Of a stretch of 64,000 nt of DNA, positions 42,301-52,106 are shown piece by piece (positions within the stretch are counted from its first letter, which is position 1; every line of letters begins with the position of its first letter). Source of the stretch: Cellulomonas marina (GTDB taxonomy: Bacteria; Actinomycetota; Actinomycetes; Actinomycetales; Cellulomonadaceae); contig NZ_FOKA01000018.1 of NCBI RefSeq assembly GCF_900111925.1, positions 1-64,000 on the forward strand, written 5' to 3'. A model generated the notes under the pieces. The model worked only from the letters and a program-made list of their open reading frames with translations, made no database searches and was not told the DNA's origin. A program made the translations under genes and the position numbers.

Positions 42301-43296
42301 TCAGCCCTCGTCGCGCCGGCGGAACACGAGGGCCGCGACGGCGACCAGCACCGCCAGGCCGACGCTCAGGACGAGGGCGCTCTGGCCGGCGCCGATCGCG
42401 TGCTCGACGCCCTCGCAGATGGTCCCATCGGCGCCGGTGGTGCACGTCTCCGTGTAGTACGCCGTGCCGCCGTCCACCCAGCCCGTGGCGTTGACGCGGG
42501 GCGAGACCACCGACAGGTGCGGCAGCTGCGTCACGAGGATCGCCTCGAACGCCACGACCCAGCCCAGCACCGCCCCCATGACCGCGGCCGTGTGCCGCAG
42601 CAGGATGCCCAGCGCGGCCCCGCCCGCCGCCGCGACCGCGGTCAGCGCCACGACGCGCAGCGCCTGCAGCACGGTCGCGCTCCCCACCCCGTCAGCCGCC
42701 CCGCCGGCGGCCGGCACGTCGAGAGCCACGTACACCGCCACGACCCCGCCGACGACGAGCGCCGTCGTCACCACGGCCAGCGGCACCACCCCCAGCGCCG
42801 CCGCCGCGACCTTGCTGCCGTACACCCGCAGCCGCCGCGGCTCGAACGTCAGCCACGTGCTCATCGACCGGGTGCTGAGCTCGGCGGCCGTGAAGGTCGC
42901 CCCGATGCCCAGCGCGGCCAGCCCCAGGACGAGCGCGATGCTGCCGAGCGCCGACCGCAGCGACTCGGCGAGGGTGGGCGGCGTCGGCAGGAACCACTCG
43001 GGCCGCGGCTCGAGGTCCTCGCAGTGGTAGTCCGCGTCCCGGCCGGTGATCTCCTCCTCCCGTCGCTCCTGCTCGCGGCAGTCGGCGACCTGCTGCTCCC
43101 CGGTGCGTTCCCACTCCTCGGCGGCCTGGGCGTAGAACTCCTCGGCCTGCCGCACCTCGGCCGCCGACAGCGGCTGGACGCTGCTCCACAGGGACGCCAG
43201 CAGCAGCCCGACGACGACGAGCACGCCCACGTGTGCGACGAGCACCAGCCGCCGCGCGCGCAGCCGCCGCAGCTCGACCCGCAGCAGCCGGCTCAC
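42301..43296 (-). CDS. ABC transporter permease
   Basis: A 331-residue membrane protein of the ABC-2 exporter kind. A basic N-terminus and first helix (VLVAHVGVLVVVGLLLASLW) lead to a long charged outer loop (about 45-115) with paired Cys (ADCREQ, YHCEDLE). Five further helices follow, with another external loop carrying ETCTTGADGTICEG. The GTG at 43296 overlaps the ATPase stop by 4 nt. It converges with the GntR gene and ends 9 bp from it. The substrate is unknown. Confidence 0.82.
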   Translation of the reverse strand: MSRLLRVELRRLRARRLVLVAHVGVLVVVGLLLASLWSSVQPLSAAEVRQAEEFYAQAAEEWERTGEQQVADCREQERREEEITGRDADYHCEDLEPRPEWFLPTPPTLAESLRSALGSIALVLGLAALGIGATFTAAELSTRSMSTWLTFEPRRLRVYGSKVAAAALGVVPLAVVTTALVVGGVVAVYVALDVPAAGGAADGVGSATVLQALRVVALTAVAAAGGAALGILLRHTAAVMGAVLGWVVAFEAILVTQLPHLSVVSPRVNATGWVDGGTAYYTETCTTGADGTICEGVEHAIGAGQSALVLSVGLAVLVAVAALVFRRRDEG

Positions 43297-44243
43297 GCGG
43301 GCACCCCCTCGTCGCCCGACGCGGAGGCCGTCCCCGCCGTCAGCGCGAGGAACGCCTCCTCCAGCCCGGCGCGCTCGGGCACGAGCGCCTGCAGGAAGAT
43401 CCCCGCCTGCGCCAGCGCCCACGTGATCCGGCCGGGGTCCTCCTCGCCGAGCACCCGCAGGCCGTCGCCGTCGTGCTCCACCTGCATCCCGGCGGCGACG
43501 AGCACCGCCCGCGCCGCCGCCGCGTCCGGCACGACGACCCGCGCGGCGGCCCCTCGTCGCCCGACGACCTCCGCCAGCGGGCCGGTCGCCAGCAGCCGCC
43601 CGCGCGCGATGATCGAGACGGTGTCGGCCACCTGCTCGACCTCCGCGAGGATGTGCGAGCTGACGAGCACGGTCCGCCCCTGGTCGGCCAGGGCGCGCAT
43701 CGTCCCGCGGATCTCGTGGATGCCCGCCGGGTCGAGGCCGTTGGTCGGCTCGTCGAAGATGAGCAGGTCCGGCTGCTTGAGCAGGGTCGCCGCGATGGCG
43801 AGGCGCTGCTTCATGCCCAGGGAGTAGCCGCTGTACCGGTCGCGGGCGCGGTCGAGGAGGCCGACCTCGTCGAGCACCTCGTCCACCCGGGTGCGCGGGG
43901 CGCCGATGGCCCCGGCCAGCAGCTCGAGGTTCAGCCGCCCGGAGAACGCCGGGAAGAACGTCGGGCTCTCGACGATCGCGCCGACGCGCCCGACCACCTG
44001 CGGCAGCGCGTCCGGCACGGTCTGGCCGAACAGGCGCATGTGCCCCGAGTCGGCGCGGACCAGCCCGAGCAGCATGCGGATGGTCGTCGTCTTGCCGGAC
44101 CCGTTCGGCCCGAGGAAGCCGTGCACCCCGCCGACCGGCACCCGCAGGTTCAGGTCGTCGACCGCGACGTGCACGCCGCGTCGGCCGCGGTAGGTCTTGC
44201 GCAGACCCCGCGTGGTGATCGCGAACCCCTCCGTCACGTCCAC
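43293..44243 (-). CDS. ABC transporter ATP-binding protein
   Basis: A 316-residue ATPase. Walker A GPNGSGKTT lies at about residues 44-52, the Q-loop in AIVESPTFFPAFSG, the signature in SLGMKQRLAIA, Walker B LLIFDEPTNGLDP and the switch His in LVSSHI. An extra C-terminal domain of about 90 residues follows, as in drug- and lantibiotic-type exporters. It forms a two-gene operon with the permease. Confidence 0.92.
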   Translation of the reverse strand: MDVTEGFAITTRGLRKTYRGRRGVHVAVDDLNLRVPVGGVHGFLGPNGSGKTTTIRMLLGLVRADSGHMRLFGQTVPDALPQVVGRVGAIVESPTFFPAFSGRLNLELLAGAIGAPRTRVDEVLDEVGLLDRARDRYSGYSLGMKQRLAIAATLLKQPDLLIFDEPTNGLDPAGIHEIRGTMRALADQGRTVLVSSHILAEVEQVADTVSIIARGRLLATGPLAEVVGRRGAAARVVVPDAAAARAVLVAAGMQVEHDGDGLRVLGEEDPGRITWALAQAGIFLQALVPERAGLEEAFLALTAGTASASGDEGVPA

Positions 44244-44355
44244 GCGGCGGCCTCCTGTCGTCGTCGGCTGGCCGTCAACCTAGCCGTCCTGACCGGGACG
44301 GCGCCCGGTTCTCGGAAGGCGTGGCAGCGTCACCAGCGCCGGGTAGGTTCGCGTC

Positions 44356-44670
44356 GTGGATCGCATGCGGTCATTGCCGCTCGAGGACGCGGCTGATCGG
44401 CTCGGGGACCTCGTCGCCGAGGTGCGGGCGACCCGGGGGCGGGTCGTCCTCACACGTCACGGCGTGGCGGAAGCCGTGCTGATCTCCGTCGACGATCTGG
44501 CAGCCCTCGAGGAGTCCGTGGAGCTCGTCGCCACGGGCGCGCTCGTGGACGGCAGGGCCGCTCGTCTCGCGTACGACGAGGGCCGCACCACGTCTCTCGA
44601 CGAGCTGAAGTCGGAGCTCGAGGCGGGCGGAGGCCTCGCCGCGCCGTCGGAGGAGGACGCCAGCCGTTGA
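44356..44670 (+). CDS. Orphan Phd/YefM-type antitoxin
   Basis: A 104-residue protein homologous to the antitoxin at 11603-11896: SLPLEDAADRLGDLVAEV, VVLTRHGVAEAVLISVDDLA and a C-terminal RLAYDEGRTTSLDELKSELE. No toxin gene follows: the convergent jetC copy ends 2 bp away. It may be a solitary regulator, or a remnant of a pair that cross-neutralises the toxin at 11893. Confidence 0.8.
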   Translation: MDRMRSLPLEDAADRLGDLVAEVRATRGRVVLTRHGVAEAVLISVDDLAALEESVELVATGALVDGRAARLAYDEGRTTSLDELKSELEAGGGLAAPSEEDASR

Positions 44671-44672
44671 CG

Positions 44673-47600
44673 TCAGGTCGCGGTGCCTGACGCCTCCAAC
44701 CCGACGACGAGCCGTGTGAAGGAGCGGCCCGTCGCGTCCTTGAGGACGACGTAGCTCGCGTCGACGTGCGGCTCGATGGCGCTGTGCTTGTCGTTCGGCG
44801 CGCCGATGATCAGCTGGAACCCCAGGCCCCGCCACGCGGCGATGGCGCGGCCCGTGAAGTGCGCGTCGGCCTTGATGAGCGCCTCGTCGAGGAACACCGG
44901 CGCGTACCGCGGGCGCTCGGCCCCCGCGTCGCCGAGCTGGTAGCGCAGCGCCGCCCCGACGATGAACGCGACGAGCTCCTGCGACTCCCCGCCGGACTTC
45001 TCGCCGATGTGGTCGTAGACCGCCACGTGCTCGCCGCTGCGCGTGACCTTCTCCGCGCTGATGCGGACGTGGGTGCGCACGTCGATGAGCTCGTGCAGCT
45101 CGGGGGCCGTGCGGCGGATCCGGTCGACGACCTTCGCCATGCGGGCGTAGGCGCGCTGACGGTCCTCGTCCGTGCGCGCCTCCGCGATGGCCGTGCGGAC
45201 GGCCCGCAGGTCGGCGCGGAAGCGCGTGCGCACCGGCGACGCGGTGTCCCGCAGCTCGATGCGCAGGGTGTGGTGCTCGTCGGCGAAGTCCAGGCCGGCG
45301 AGGATCTCGTTGACCGGCTCGATGCGGTCGCGGATGTCCCGGACCGCCGTCGAGATGTCGGAGTCGAGCTGCGTGAGGTCCGCGCCGGACAGCCGCAGCA
45401 GGCTGTCGCGCCACTCCGCCTCGAGCTCGTGCAGGCCGTCGGCCTCGAGGTCCGCGAGCACGCGCTCGTGGTCGTCGTAGGAGGTGCCCGGGTCCGTGCC
45501 GAGGTTGGGGTTCGGCCACCGCTCGCCGAACGTCTCGAACACCGTGCGGAGGTCCCGGCGGCGGGCGCCGAGCACCTCCTGCGCCCGGCGCACCTCGTCC
45601 CGCAGGCGGGCCGCCGCGCCCTCGACAGCCGCGTCGAAGCGGGTGCGCGCCTCCTCGGGCGTCGCGCCGGCCGGGACCTCGGCGGCGAACAGGCCGGCGA
45701 GGAGCTCGGCGTGCTCGGCGCGCACCTGGGTCCCGGCGGCCTCGGCGGCGTCGAGGGTCCGCTGCGCGCCGTCGACCTCGTCGGCGGTGCGCTGCCACGC
45801 CTCCTCCAGCGCGCGAGCCTGCGCCTTCGCGACGCCCGCGGCCTCGGTGAGGGCGGTGACGTCCCGCTCCAGCGCGTCGAGCCGGGTCTGGAGGCGGACG
45901 ACCTCGGGGTCCCCCGACGTCGCCTCGACGACGAGCGCCGTCCACCGCGCGAGCTCGGCGTGCACGGCGTCCACGTCCACGTCGTCCCAGCGGACCTCGA
46001 CGACCGCCGCGAGCGCGGCCTGCCGCCCCTCCCAGGCGTCGAGCGCGCGCGTGGCCTCGTCGAGCGCCCGGACGGCGGCCGCCAGCCGCGCCTCCGCCGC
46101 GACGACCGCCTCCTCGAGCTCGCCCAGCCGCCGTGCGCCGGAGAACCCGAGGACGTTGGCCACGCCCTGCCCGCCGTGCGCGCCGCGGGCACCGTCGGAG
46201 GTCTGGCCGGAGATGGTGAGCGCCTTCGTGTGCGACGGGAGCTCCGCCGCCGAGTCCAGGCACACGTACGCGTACCGGTCCGCGAGCTCCTGCTGCAGCC
46301 ACCCCGTGAAACGCGTGGGCCGGTAGTCCAGCCGCGCGGGCAGGGTGCGGTCGGCCAGGACGACGTCGTCGCGGCGGCCGGTGGGGACGCCACGGAACCG
46401 GATGCGCCGGGCCGTGGGTACCGCGTCGATGGCCGTGCGGAACGCCCGCAGGCGCGCGGCGTCGACGAGCAGCTCCGTCGCGAACCCGCCCAGCGCCAGG
46501 TTGAACGCCGCCCGCCACGGCTCGAACTCCGTGCGCACCTCGACGAGCTCGCCGACGAACGGCAGCTCCGCGGGCGTCATGCCCGCCGCCTCGGCCAGCG
46601 CGGCCCGCGCCCGGTGCAGGTCGGACGGGATGCTGTCCTTGCGCGTGCGGGCCGCGTCGCGCTCGGCCCGGGCCGCGGCCAGCGCGTCGCGCGCCTGCGC
46701 CTGCTCCGCCGCAGCCGCGCCGAACCGCGTCCGCAGCGCGTCACGCCCGCCCGTGTCCGCCAGGGCCGCCTGCGCCCGCCCGACGAGGGCCGCGAACGCC
46801 CCCGCGTCGGCGACCGGCTCGTCGAGCACGGCGAGCTGCCGCTCCAGCCGCGCCCGCGCCGCCGTCACGGGCTCGACCCGCGCCGAGAGCCGGTCGACCT
46901 CGTCCTGCGCGCGCCGCAGCCGGTCCCCGCCGGTCGCGACGAGCACGTCCCGGACGGCCGCCCGTTCGCTGCGCGCGGCGGCCACCCGTTCGCCCAGCTC
47001 CGCCGCCTCCTCGACCGACCGGGCGTGCCGACGCTGCAGGTCCGTCTCGAGCGCGCGCAGCCGGTCCAGCCGCTGCCCCGCCAGCCACAGCGCGGCGGGC
47101 GACGAGGCGTCCGTGAAGCGGCCGACCGCGTCGAGGACCGCGAGCCGGTCGAGGGCCGCGTCGATGGCGGCGCGGTGCTCGCGGATCGGCGCCAGGGCCC
47201 GCACCTGCTGCCGCGCGGTCACCATGCGCTCGCGGGTCGCCGACAGCTCGTCGAACTGCTGGACAGCCGCGTCGGCGGTGGCGAAGGTCGTCGGCTCCTC
47301 CAGCACCATCGTCTTGTACAGCGCGTCGACCGTGGTGATCTGCTGGCCGGCCTGGATGCGGCCGAGCAGCGCGACGGCCTTGGCGCCGTCGCCGGCTGCG
47401 CCGATGCCGAGGGCCGTGTGCAGCCGGGCGGTGTAGTCGCGGTCGGTGTCGAGGCAGGTCAGGCCGGTGCGGGCGACGAGGCGCCGGTCCAGCCGGTGCG
47501 CGGCCGCCTCCTCCAGCGCGGTGAGGTCGTAGGGGCCCTCGCACGTGGCCCGCACGGCGACGACGTGCTCGAGCGTGCGGGCGGAGGCCGGCACGTACCA

Positions 47601-48032
47601 GGCGCGGACCGCCGTGAAGGCCGCACCCGCCTGGTCGCGCCACGTCATCGCGACCGCCGACCACGTGTCCTCGCGGTCGCCACGCAGCACGCGGACCTCC
47701 GTGCGCCCGTCGACCCGCGTCTCGTCGAGCTTGCCGCGCGCGTAGGACAGGATGTTGCGCTGCTCCGTGCCGCGCGGCTTGCCCGTGACGCCGCCGTTGG
47801 ACGCCCCGTTGAACGGCGTCGTGTGCGGCATGAGCAGCGCGATCGACGCGTCCATGAGCGTCGACTTGCCCGACCCCGACCCGCCGCTGAACAGCGTCGC
47901 GCCCGGGGAGAAGCGCACCCGGTGGTGGCCGTGGTACCCGCCCCAGTTGACGAGCTGCAGGCTCTCGGCCACCCACTGCTGGCCGGTGGATCGCTCGGGG
48001 ACGAGGCCCCACAGCGTCTCGATCATCGTCAC
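44673..48032 (-). CDS. jetC: Second Wadjet-type SMC-like ATPase (JetC)
   Basis: A 1119-residue SMC-like ATPase. It begins with [20 protein letters not shown], Walker A GGSGSGKS at 50-57, coiled coils across about 280-850, the signature [14 protein letters not shown] and Walker [15 protein letters not shown] near the end. Motif wording differs clearly from the JetC at 14513, so this is a distinct lineage and not a recent duplicate. Its start (GTG at 48032, ATG at 48026 as alternative) overlaps jetB by 4 nt. No jetD follows; the next gene is a convergent antitoxin. Confidence 0.9.
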   Translation of the reverse strand: MTMIETLWGLVPERSTGQQWVAESLQLVNWGGYHGHHRVRFSPGATLFSGGSGSGKSTLMDASIALLMPHTTPFNGASNGGVTGKPRGTEQRNILSYARGKLDETRVDGRTEVRVLRGDREDTWSAVAMTWRDQAGAAFTAVRAWYVPASARTLEHVVAVRATCEGPYDLTALEEAAAHRLDRRLVARTGLTCLDTDRDYTARLHTALGIGAAGDGAKAVALLGRIQAGQQITTVDALYKTMVLEEPTTFATADAAVQQFDELSATRERMVTARQQVRALAPIREHRAAIDAALDRLAVLDAVGRFTDASSPAALWLAGQRLDRLRALETDLQRRHARSVEEAAELGERVAAARSERAAVRDVLVATGGDRLRRAQDEVDRLSARVEPVTAARARLERQLAVLDEPVADAGAFAALVGRAQAALADTGGRDALRTRFGAAAAEQAQARDALAAARAERDAARTRKDSIPSDLHRARAALAEAAGMTPAELPFVGELVEVRTEFEPWRAAFNLALGGFATELLVDAARLRAFRTAIDAVPTARRIRFRGVPTGRRDDVVLADRTLPARLDYRPTRFTGWLQQELADRYAYVCLDSAAELPSHTKALTISGQTSDGARGAHGGQGVANVLGFSGARRLGELEEAVVAAEARLAAAVRALDEATRALDAWEGRQAALAAVVEVRWDDVDVDAVHAELARWTALVVEATSGDPEVVRLQTRLDALERDVTALTEAAGVAKAQARALEEAWQRTADEVDGAQRTLDAAEAAGTQVRAEHAELLAGLFAAEVPAGATPEEARTRFDAAVEGAAARLRDEVRRAQEVLGARRRDLRTVFETFGERWPNPNLGTDPGTSYDDHERVLADLEADGLHELEAEWRDSLLRLSGADLTQLDSDISTAVRDIRDRIEPVNEILAGLDFADEHHTLRIELRDTASPVRTRFRADLRAVRTAIAEARTDEDRQRAYARMAKVVDRIRRTAPELHELIDVRTHVRISAEKVTRSGEHVAVYDHIGEKSGGESQELVAFIVGAALRYQLGDAGAERPRYAPVFLDEALIKADAHFTGRAIAAWRGLGFQLIIGAPNDKHSAIEPHVDASYVVLKDATGRSFTRLVVGLEASGTAT

Positions 48033-48817
48033 GGCTGCGGGTCCTCCTCGTCGCTCGCGTCCTCGTCAGGCAGGTCCTCGTCGGGCGCGACCGTCCCCGG
48101 TGACGAGGGGCCGGCCTCCCGCGTGGCGGTCTGCTCCGCCAACCACCGCGTCAGCTCGACGAGACGCGCGGTGTCCAGCGCGACCTCGACCAGCGGCGTG
48201 ATGCGGTAGCGGCCGGTCGACTCCTCGTCGAGCAGGCCCTCCGCGGCGAGCCGGGTCACCGCGTCGCGGATCTCGCGCTGGGCGCGCGAGACGTCGCCGT
48301 CGCGCAGGTCGAAGTAGGTCAGCACGCCCTGCTCGACCTCCTCGAGGTCGACGCGGGCGGCGGTGCCGCCGGACGCGGCCTCGTGCTGGTGCACCGAGCG
48401 CAGGTGGACGAGCACGAGCGTCTCGGCGCGGGTGTACGCCTCGTCGCGCAGGAGGATCGGCACGTCCAGCTCCCCCGAGCGCACCTGCTCCTTCCACGCG
48501 ATCCCGCGGTCGTGGTCGACGACGAGGCGCACGAACAGGTCGTGCAGCCGGGACTCCAGCACCGACTGGTGCTCGAGCAGCGTGCGCCACTGGGCGGGGC
48601 TGCGCTCGGCCGTGAGGAACCGGCGCTGCAGCAGCCGGACCAGCACGCGCCGCACGTCGGGCTCGAGCGTGCCGCGGTCGCCGGCGAAGAGCTCGGCGGC
48701 GTCGTCCTCCATGGCGACGGGCTCGATGAACCCGTCGACGTCGGTCACACGGTCGTCCACCGTGCCGAGGTCGTCGGCCACGTCGCCGGTCACGTCGACG
48801 TCCGTGGTGTCAGTCAT
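48029..48817 (-). CDS. jetB: Second Wadjet-type JetB (DUF4194)
   Basis: A 262-residue DUF4194 protein: an acidic N-terminus ([20 protein letters not shown]), then [53 protein letters not shown], and a C-terminal winged helix near [17 protein letters not shown]. The tail is again acidic. It overlaps jetA by 8 nt and jetC by 4 nt, a tightly coupled operon. Confidence 0.88.
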   Translation of the reverse strand: MTDTTDVDVTGDVADDLGTVDDRVTDVDGFIEPVAMEDDAAELFAGDRGTLEPDVRRVLVRLLQRRFLTAERSPAQWRTLLEHQSVLESRLHDLFVRLVVDHDRGIAWKEQVRSGELDVPILLRDEAYTRAETLVLVHLRSVHQHEAASGGTAARVDLEEVEQGVLTYFDLRDGDVSRAQREIRDAVTRLAAEGLLDEESTGRYRITPLVEVALDTARLVELTRWLAEQTATREAGPSSPGTVAPDEDLPDEDASDEEDPQP

Positions 48818-50345
48818 GCCGTCCCTCGTCCCGTGCGCCCTCGTCGTCGTGCTCGTCGTCGTCCCCGCCCGCGCTCGCCGGGCCCGCCAGCGCCACCGCG
48901 CCGAACGCGAACCGCCGACGGGTGCCGTCCGGCCGGACCGCCTCGACGGTGACGACCTCGTCGCCCTCCACCATGCCGTGCCGGTGCGCGATCTCGAGCA
49001 GCCCCAGCAGGTCGACGGGGCGGCGCAGGCCCTCCGGCGCGGCGGTGAACGCCTCGGCGACCGGGACGCGGTCCGACGTGCCCGCGACGAGCCCCGCCAC
49101 GTGCCGCTCCAGCTCGACGTAGTGCGGCCCGCCCCACGCGCGGGCGTCGTCGTCGGCCACGTCCCCGACGACCACGGGCTCCAGCGGCGCCGGGGGAGCG
49201 GCGGGGCGCAGGTCGTCGGTGCGCTGCCGCAGGTGGGCGACGTCCGCCACCGGCATGCGTCGCACCGGCGTGACCGGCTCCCGGCGCCGCGAGGTGGGCA
49301 TCCACCGCTGCAGCCCCGCCATGGCTTCGCGCAGCAGGGCGTCGACCTCGCGGTCGCGCAGCGGGTCGTGGGTGCGGATCTGCGTGGTGATGACGTGCGA
49401 GGCCCGCTGCTGCGCCTCCAGCACGTCGCGTACGCCCTGCTCGATCCGGCGCGCGACGTCGCGCAGCTCGCGCCGCTGGGACGCCGTGAGGCCGGCCGCG
49501 AAGGGGTGCCCGAGGATCGTGCGCAGGTGCGCGGCGAGCGCGTCGATGTGCTCCGCGCGCCCGATGAGCGCCAGCGCCCCGGCGAAGGCCCGGCCCTCGC
49601 GCGTGGACTCCATGAGGTCGCGCCCGCGCTGCAGGTACTCGCGGAGCACCTCGCCCGTGGGCCGCACGTCCTGCCGCAGGTCGGTGACGACGTCCCGCTG
49701 CACCTGCACGATCGTCTCGACGACGCGGGCGAAGTCCGCCGGGAGCTCGCGCGCCAGGTGCAGGACGTTCTCCGCCTCCTCGAGCAGGCGGTCGTCGGGC
49801 ACGGGCTCGACGACACCCGTGCGCTCCAGCCGGCGGACCTCCTCCTGGCGCTCGCGGATCTCCGCGTCGATCCGGGCGATGCGGGTCATGACGTCGGGGT
49901 CGGCGTCCTGCGCGAGCCCCTCGACGGCGTCGAGCAGCGTGCGGACGCGCGACTGCGAGACGCGCGTCCGCACGCCGCCGACCCGCCCGGCGACCTCGAG
50001 CGCCGCCACCCCGTGCGCGGACACCTGGTAGACCTCCACGCCCTCGTGCGCCTGGCGGGTGAGCCAGCCGGCGCGCACCCAGCCGCGGCAGAGGTCGCGC
50101 GCCACGCCGGCGGGCAGCGGGGCCGTACCGTCCTCGCCGTACCCCGCCGCACGCAGCCGGGCCAGGGCCGCGTCGATCTCCGCGTGCACCTCGGCCACCG
50201 GCACCTGCGGGCGCTGCGCGGTGAAGACGAGCGCCAGCACCGTGACGACGAACGGTGCCGACGACCCGTGCAGGAGACCCAGCAGGGGGTTCCGGAACGC
50301 CCGGAGCGCCCCCTCGTAGGCGCCCTCCACCGTCGCTGTGCTCAT
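48810..50345 (-). CDS. jetA: Second Wadjet-type JetA (DUF3375)
   Basis: A 511-residue DUF3375 protein. Matching blocks to the JetA at 12247 include [18 protein letters not shown] against [18 protein letters not shown], the winged-helix start [20 protein letters not shown], and [19 protein letters not shown]. The acidic tail ([15 protein letters not shown]) is an addition. It is the first jet gene of this operon and starts 78 bp after the calpain-like gene on the same strand, so both may share one transcript. Confidence 0.88.
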   Translation of the reverse strand: MSTATVEGAYEGALRAFRNPLLGLLHGSSAPFVVTVLALVFTAQRPQVPVAEVHAEIDAALARLRAAGYGEDGTAPLPAGVARDLCRGWVRAGWLTRQAHEGVEVYQVSAHGVAALEVAGRVGGVRTRVSQSRVRTLLDAVEGLAQDADPDVMTRIARIDAEIRERQEEVRRLERTGVVEPVPDDRLLEEAENVLHLARELPADFARVVETIVQVQRDVVTDLRQDVRPTGEVLREYLQRGRDLMESTREGRAFAGALALIGRAEHIDALAAHLRTILGHPFAAGLTASQRRELRDVARRIEQGVRDVLEAQQRASHVITTQIRTHDPLRDREVDALLREAMAGLQRWMPTSRRREPVTPVRRMPVADVAHLRQRTDDLRPAAPPAPLEPVVVGDVADDDARAWGGPHYVELERHVAGLVAGTSDRVPVAEAFTAAPEGLRRPVDLLGLLEIAHRHGMVEGDEVVTVEAVRPDGTRRRFAFGAVALAGPASAGGDDDEHDDEGARDEGRHD

Positions 50346-50423
50346 CGGGGGAGGAGCGTACGCGGCGCCGTGCCCACCCGTGCCCGCCCCGGGCGGCGTC
50401 CGGGGCCCCGGCCGGGCGGGAGG

Positions 50424-51935
50424 TCAGACCGCCACCCCCGTCCCCGCGAAGTACTGCTGGTAGGTGGGGAAGTCGATCGCGAAGACCCCGTCGACGACGT
50501 CGAGGTCGATGGAGCGCCAGAATCCCTCGTCGCGCACGGTGATCGCCCCGTGCCGCGCCCCCACCGTCGCCTCGGTGCTGCCCCACGGGTTGCGCAGGAT
50601 CACGTAGTCGCGGGTGAGCAGGCGCAGGTCGAGCAGCGCGGCGCCCTGGGGCTCGAACGCCAGGCGGGCGGCCGACGACGAGCGGGCCAGCAGCCGGTCG
50701 AACGCCCGGCGCAGGACGGTCCCCGTAGTCCAGCCGAGGACGGAGTACGCGTGGTTGCCGACGATGGTCGCGTCGGCGTAGCTCAGGCCGTCCGGGGCGG
50801 TGCCGTAGGTCCACGCGGTCATGGGGTCGACCGTCCGGTAGGACCGGCTGTGGCTCTTGACGAGCGTGCGCAGCGCGGCGGCCGTGGTGCCGGCGTGCCA
50901 CGTGTACTGCGGCGTCCGTCCCGACAGGGCCGCGCTGGCCCACACCGGGTCGCCGCCGTTGAGGACGGTGAGGTCCGGGTGGTCGTGCGTCGTCCCCTGC
51001 CGCCACTGCGCGAAGGCCTTCTCGACGACGCCCGGCCAGATCTCGCCGGGCTCGGCGCTGCGGGCGTACAGCGGGCTCGTCGTGCCGGACCAGACGAGGG
51101 TCTCGTCGGACGCCTCGAAGACCCGCTGCGAGCCGTCGCCGGGGTCGCGGTACTCGAAGCGGTGCGTGAAGCGGTCGTTCGGCACGCCCGTGGCGCGGGC
51201 CGCGTCGGCGATCCGCCCGGGCAGCGCCCAGGCGACGGACGACATCGCGGCGATGAGCCAGCAGTCGCCGAGGCCGCCCTGGACCGGGTCGGAGAACTCG
51301 GCCGCCTCGTCGAAGAAGCGACCCGTGTCCCGCCACTCGGCGCCGGCCGGGGTCCAGCCGGTGTCGAGCACGACGAGCCGCAGCAGCCGCTCCAGCACGG
51401 ACCGGTCCACCACGGTGTCGACGAGCCTGCTGACGGGCGACCCCGCGGGGGCCACCTCGACGGTCCAGCCGCCGGCCCGCGTGGGCCGCGCCGCGCGCAG
51501 CGTGACCGCGTCGAGGTCGCCCAGCACCGCACGCAGGTCGGCGAGCGTGCGCGGCTCGTCGGGCAGGCGGGGAGCGTCCTCGGACTCGGGTTCCACGGCC
51601 TTGCCGCCACGGGGCAGCTCGACGGGGACGACCTCGTCGCGCTCCCCGAGCCCGAAGCCCAGGTACACCGGCGAGCCCCAGCGCGGATCGAAGAGCTGCT
51701 CGCGCGGGGTGAGCAGCGTGTCCTCGACGAGGCCGAGCGGGTCGGTCACGGCCGCCCAGTCGACGGGGTGGCCGAGCACGAGCTCGGTGAGGGCGTAGGG
51801 GTTGCGCGCGGTGACGAAGGGCGCGGCCCCGGTGTCCTGGCGGTCGCGGTCGCGGTCGCGGTCGCGGGCGCGGTCGCCGGATGCGGCGCGGCGGGCGGCG
51901 GCGGCCGTGGCCCGGCGCGGTGCGGTGGTGGTCAT
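50424..51935 (-). CDS. Calpain-like (C2 family) cysteine peptidase
   Basis: A 503-residue cytosolic peptidase. The triad of the calpain fold is complete: Cys225 in GGLGDCWLIAAMSSVA, His395 in VGNHAYSVLGW and Asn449 in YVILRNPWGS. EIWPGVVEKAFAQW is the conserved central helix. The N-terminal about 35 residues are basic and repetitive (RARDRDRDRDRQD). Residues 45-210 form a domain I do not recognise. Bacterial calpains are uncommon and their substrates mostly unknown. Its leader matches that of the paralogue pair at 33683-36906, and it precedes a jetABC operon that lacks the nuclease gene. Confidence 0.85.
   Translation of the reverse strand: MTTTAPRRATAAAARRAASGDRARDRDRDRDRQDTGAAPFVTARNPYALTELVLGHPVDWAAVTDPLGLVEDTLLTPREQLFDPRWGSPVYLGFGLGERDEVVPVELPRGGKAVEPESEDAPRLPDEPRTLADLRAVLGDLDAVTLRAARPTRAGGWTVEVAPAGSPVSRLVDTVVDRSVLERLLRLVVLDTGWTPAGAEWRDTGRFFDEAAEFSDPVQGGLGDCWLIAAMSSVAWALPGRIADAARATGVPNDRFTHRFEYRDPGDGSQRVFEASDETLVWSGTTSPLYARSAEPGEIWPGVVEKAFAQWRQGTTHDHPDLTVLNGGDPVWASAALSGRTPQYTWHAGTTAAALRTLVKSHSRSYRTVDPMTAWTYGTAPDGLSYADATIVGNHAYSVLGWTTGTVLRRAFDRLLARSSSAARLAFEPQGAALLDLRLLTRDYVILRNPWGSTEATVGARHGAITVRDEGFWRSIDLDVVDGVFAIDFPTYQQYFAGTGVAV
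51841..51877. repeat. Hexanucleotide tandem repeat in the peptidase N-terminus
   Basis: About six copies of a GGTCGC-type 6-nt unit, one imperfect, encode the Arg-Asp repeat. Copy-number changes would keep the frame and lengthen or shorten the basic/acidic tail. Confidence 0.7.
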
Positions 51936-52010
51936 GGTGCTGCCTCTCGGTCGGGGCACCGCTGCCGGTGCCGGTGACCAGGAGGAGCACGGCGGTGCCC
52001 GCCCTGATAC
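51936..52010 (-). promoter_or_regulatory. Structured leader with two boxes (copy 2)
   Basis: GTATCAGGGCGG (52010-51999), 9 nt, TGCTCCTCC (51989-51981), then 45 nt to the ATG, exactly as in copy 1. The 45 nt contain GGCACCG and CGGTGCC (7-bp hairpin). GAGGCAGCA around the ribosome site is complementary to TGCTCCTC of the second box with one bulged base. The intervening bases differ from copy 1, so architecture rather than plain sequence is kept. Confidence 0.6.
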
Positions 52011-52106
52011 GTCGCCTGACGTGTCACCCGGTACGTCGCCCGGCACGACGGACGCCCGCCCCCGGGGTGCGGGGACGGGCGTCCGCGGAGGCCGACGGGG
52101 GACGGC

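Noticed and set aside
44766..48209. 1147-residue plus-strand frame opposite jetC of the second operon
   Set aside because: GC-rich shadow frame: low-complexity Arg/Pro/Ala sequence without domain motifs, opposite a clear SMC ATPase.
48363..51977. 1204-residue plus-strand frame opposite jetA, jetB and the peptidase gene
   Set aside because: It spans several genes with strong motifs on the other strand; its own sequence is Arg/Gly/Ala-rich with no fold signal.
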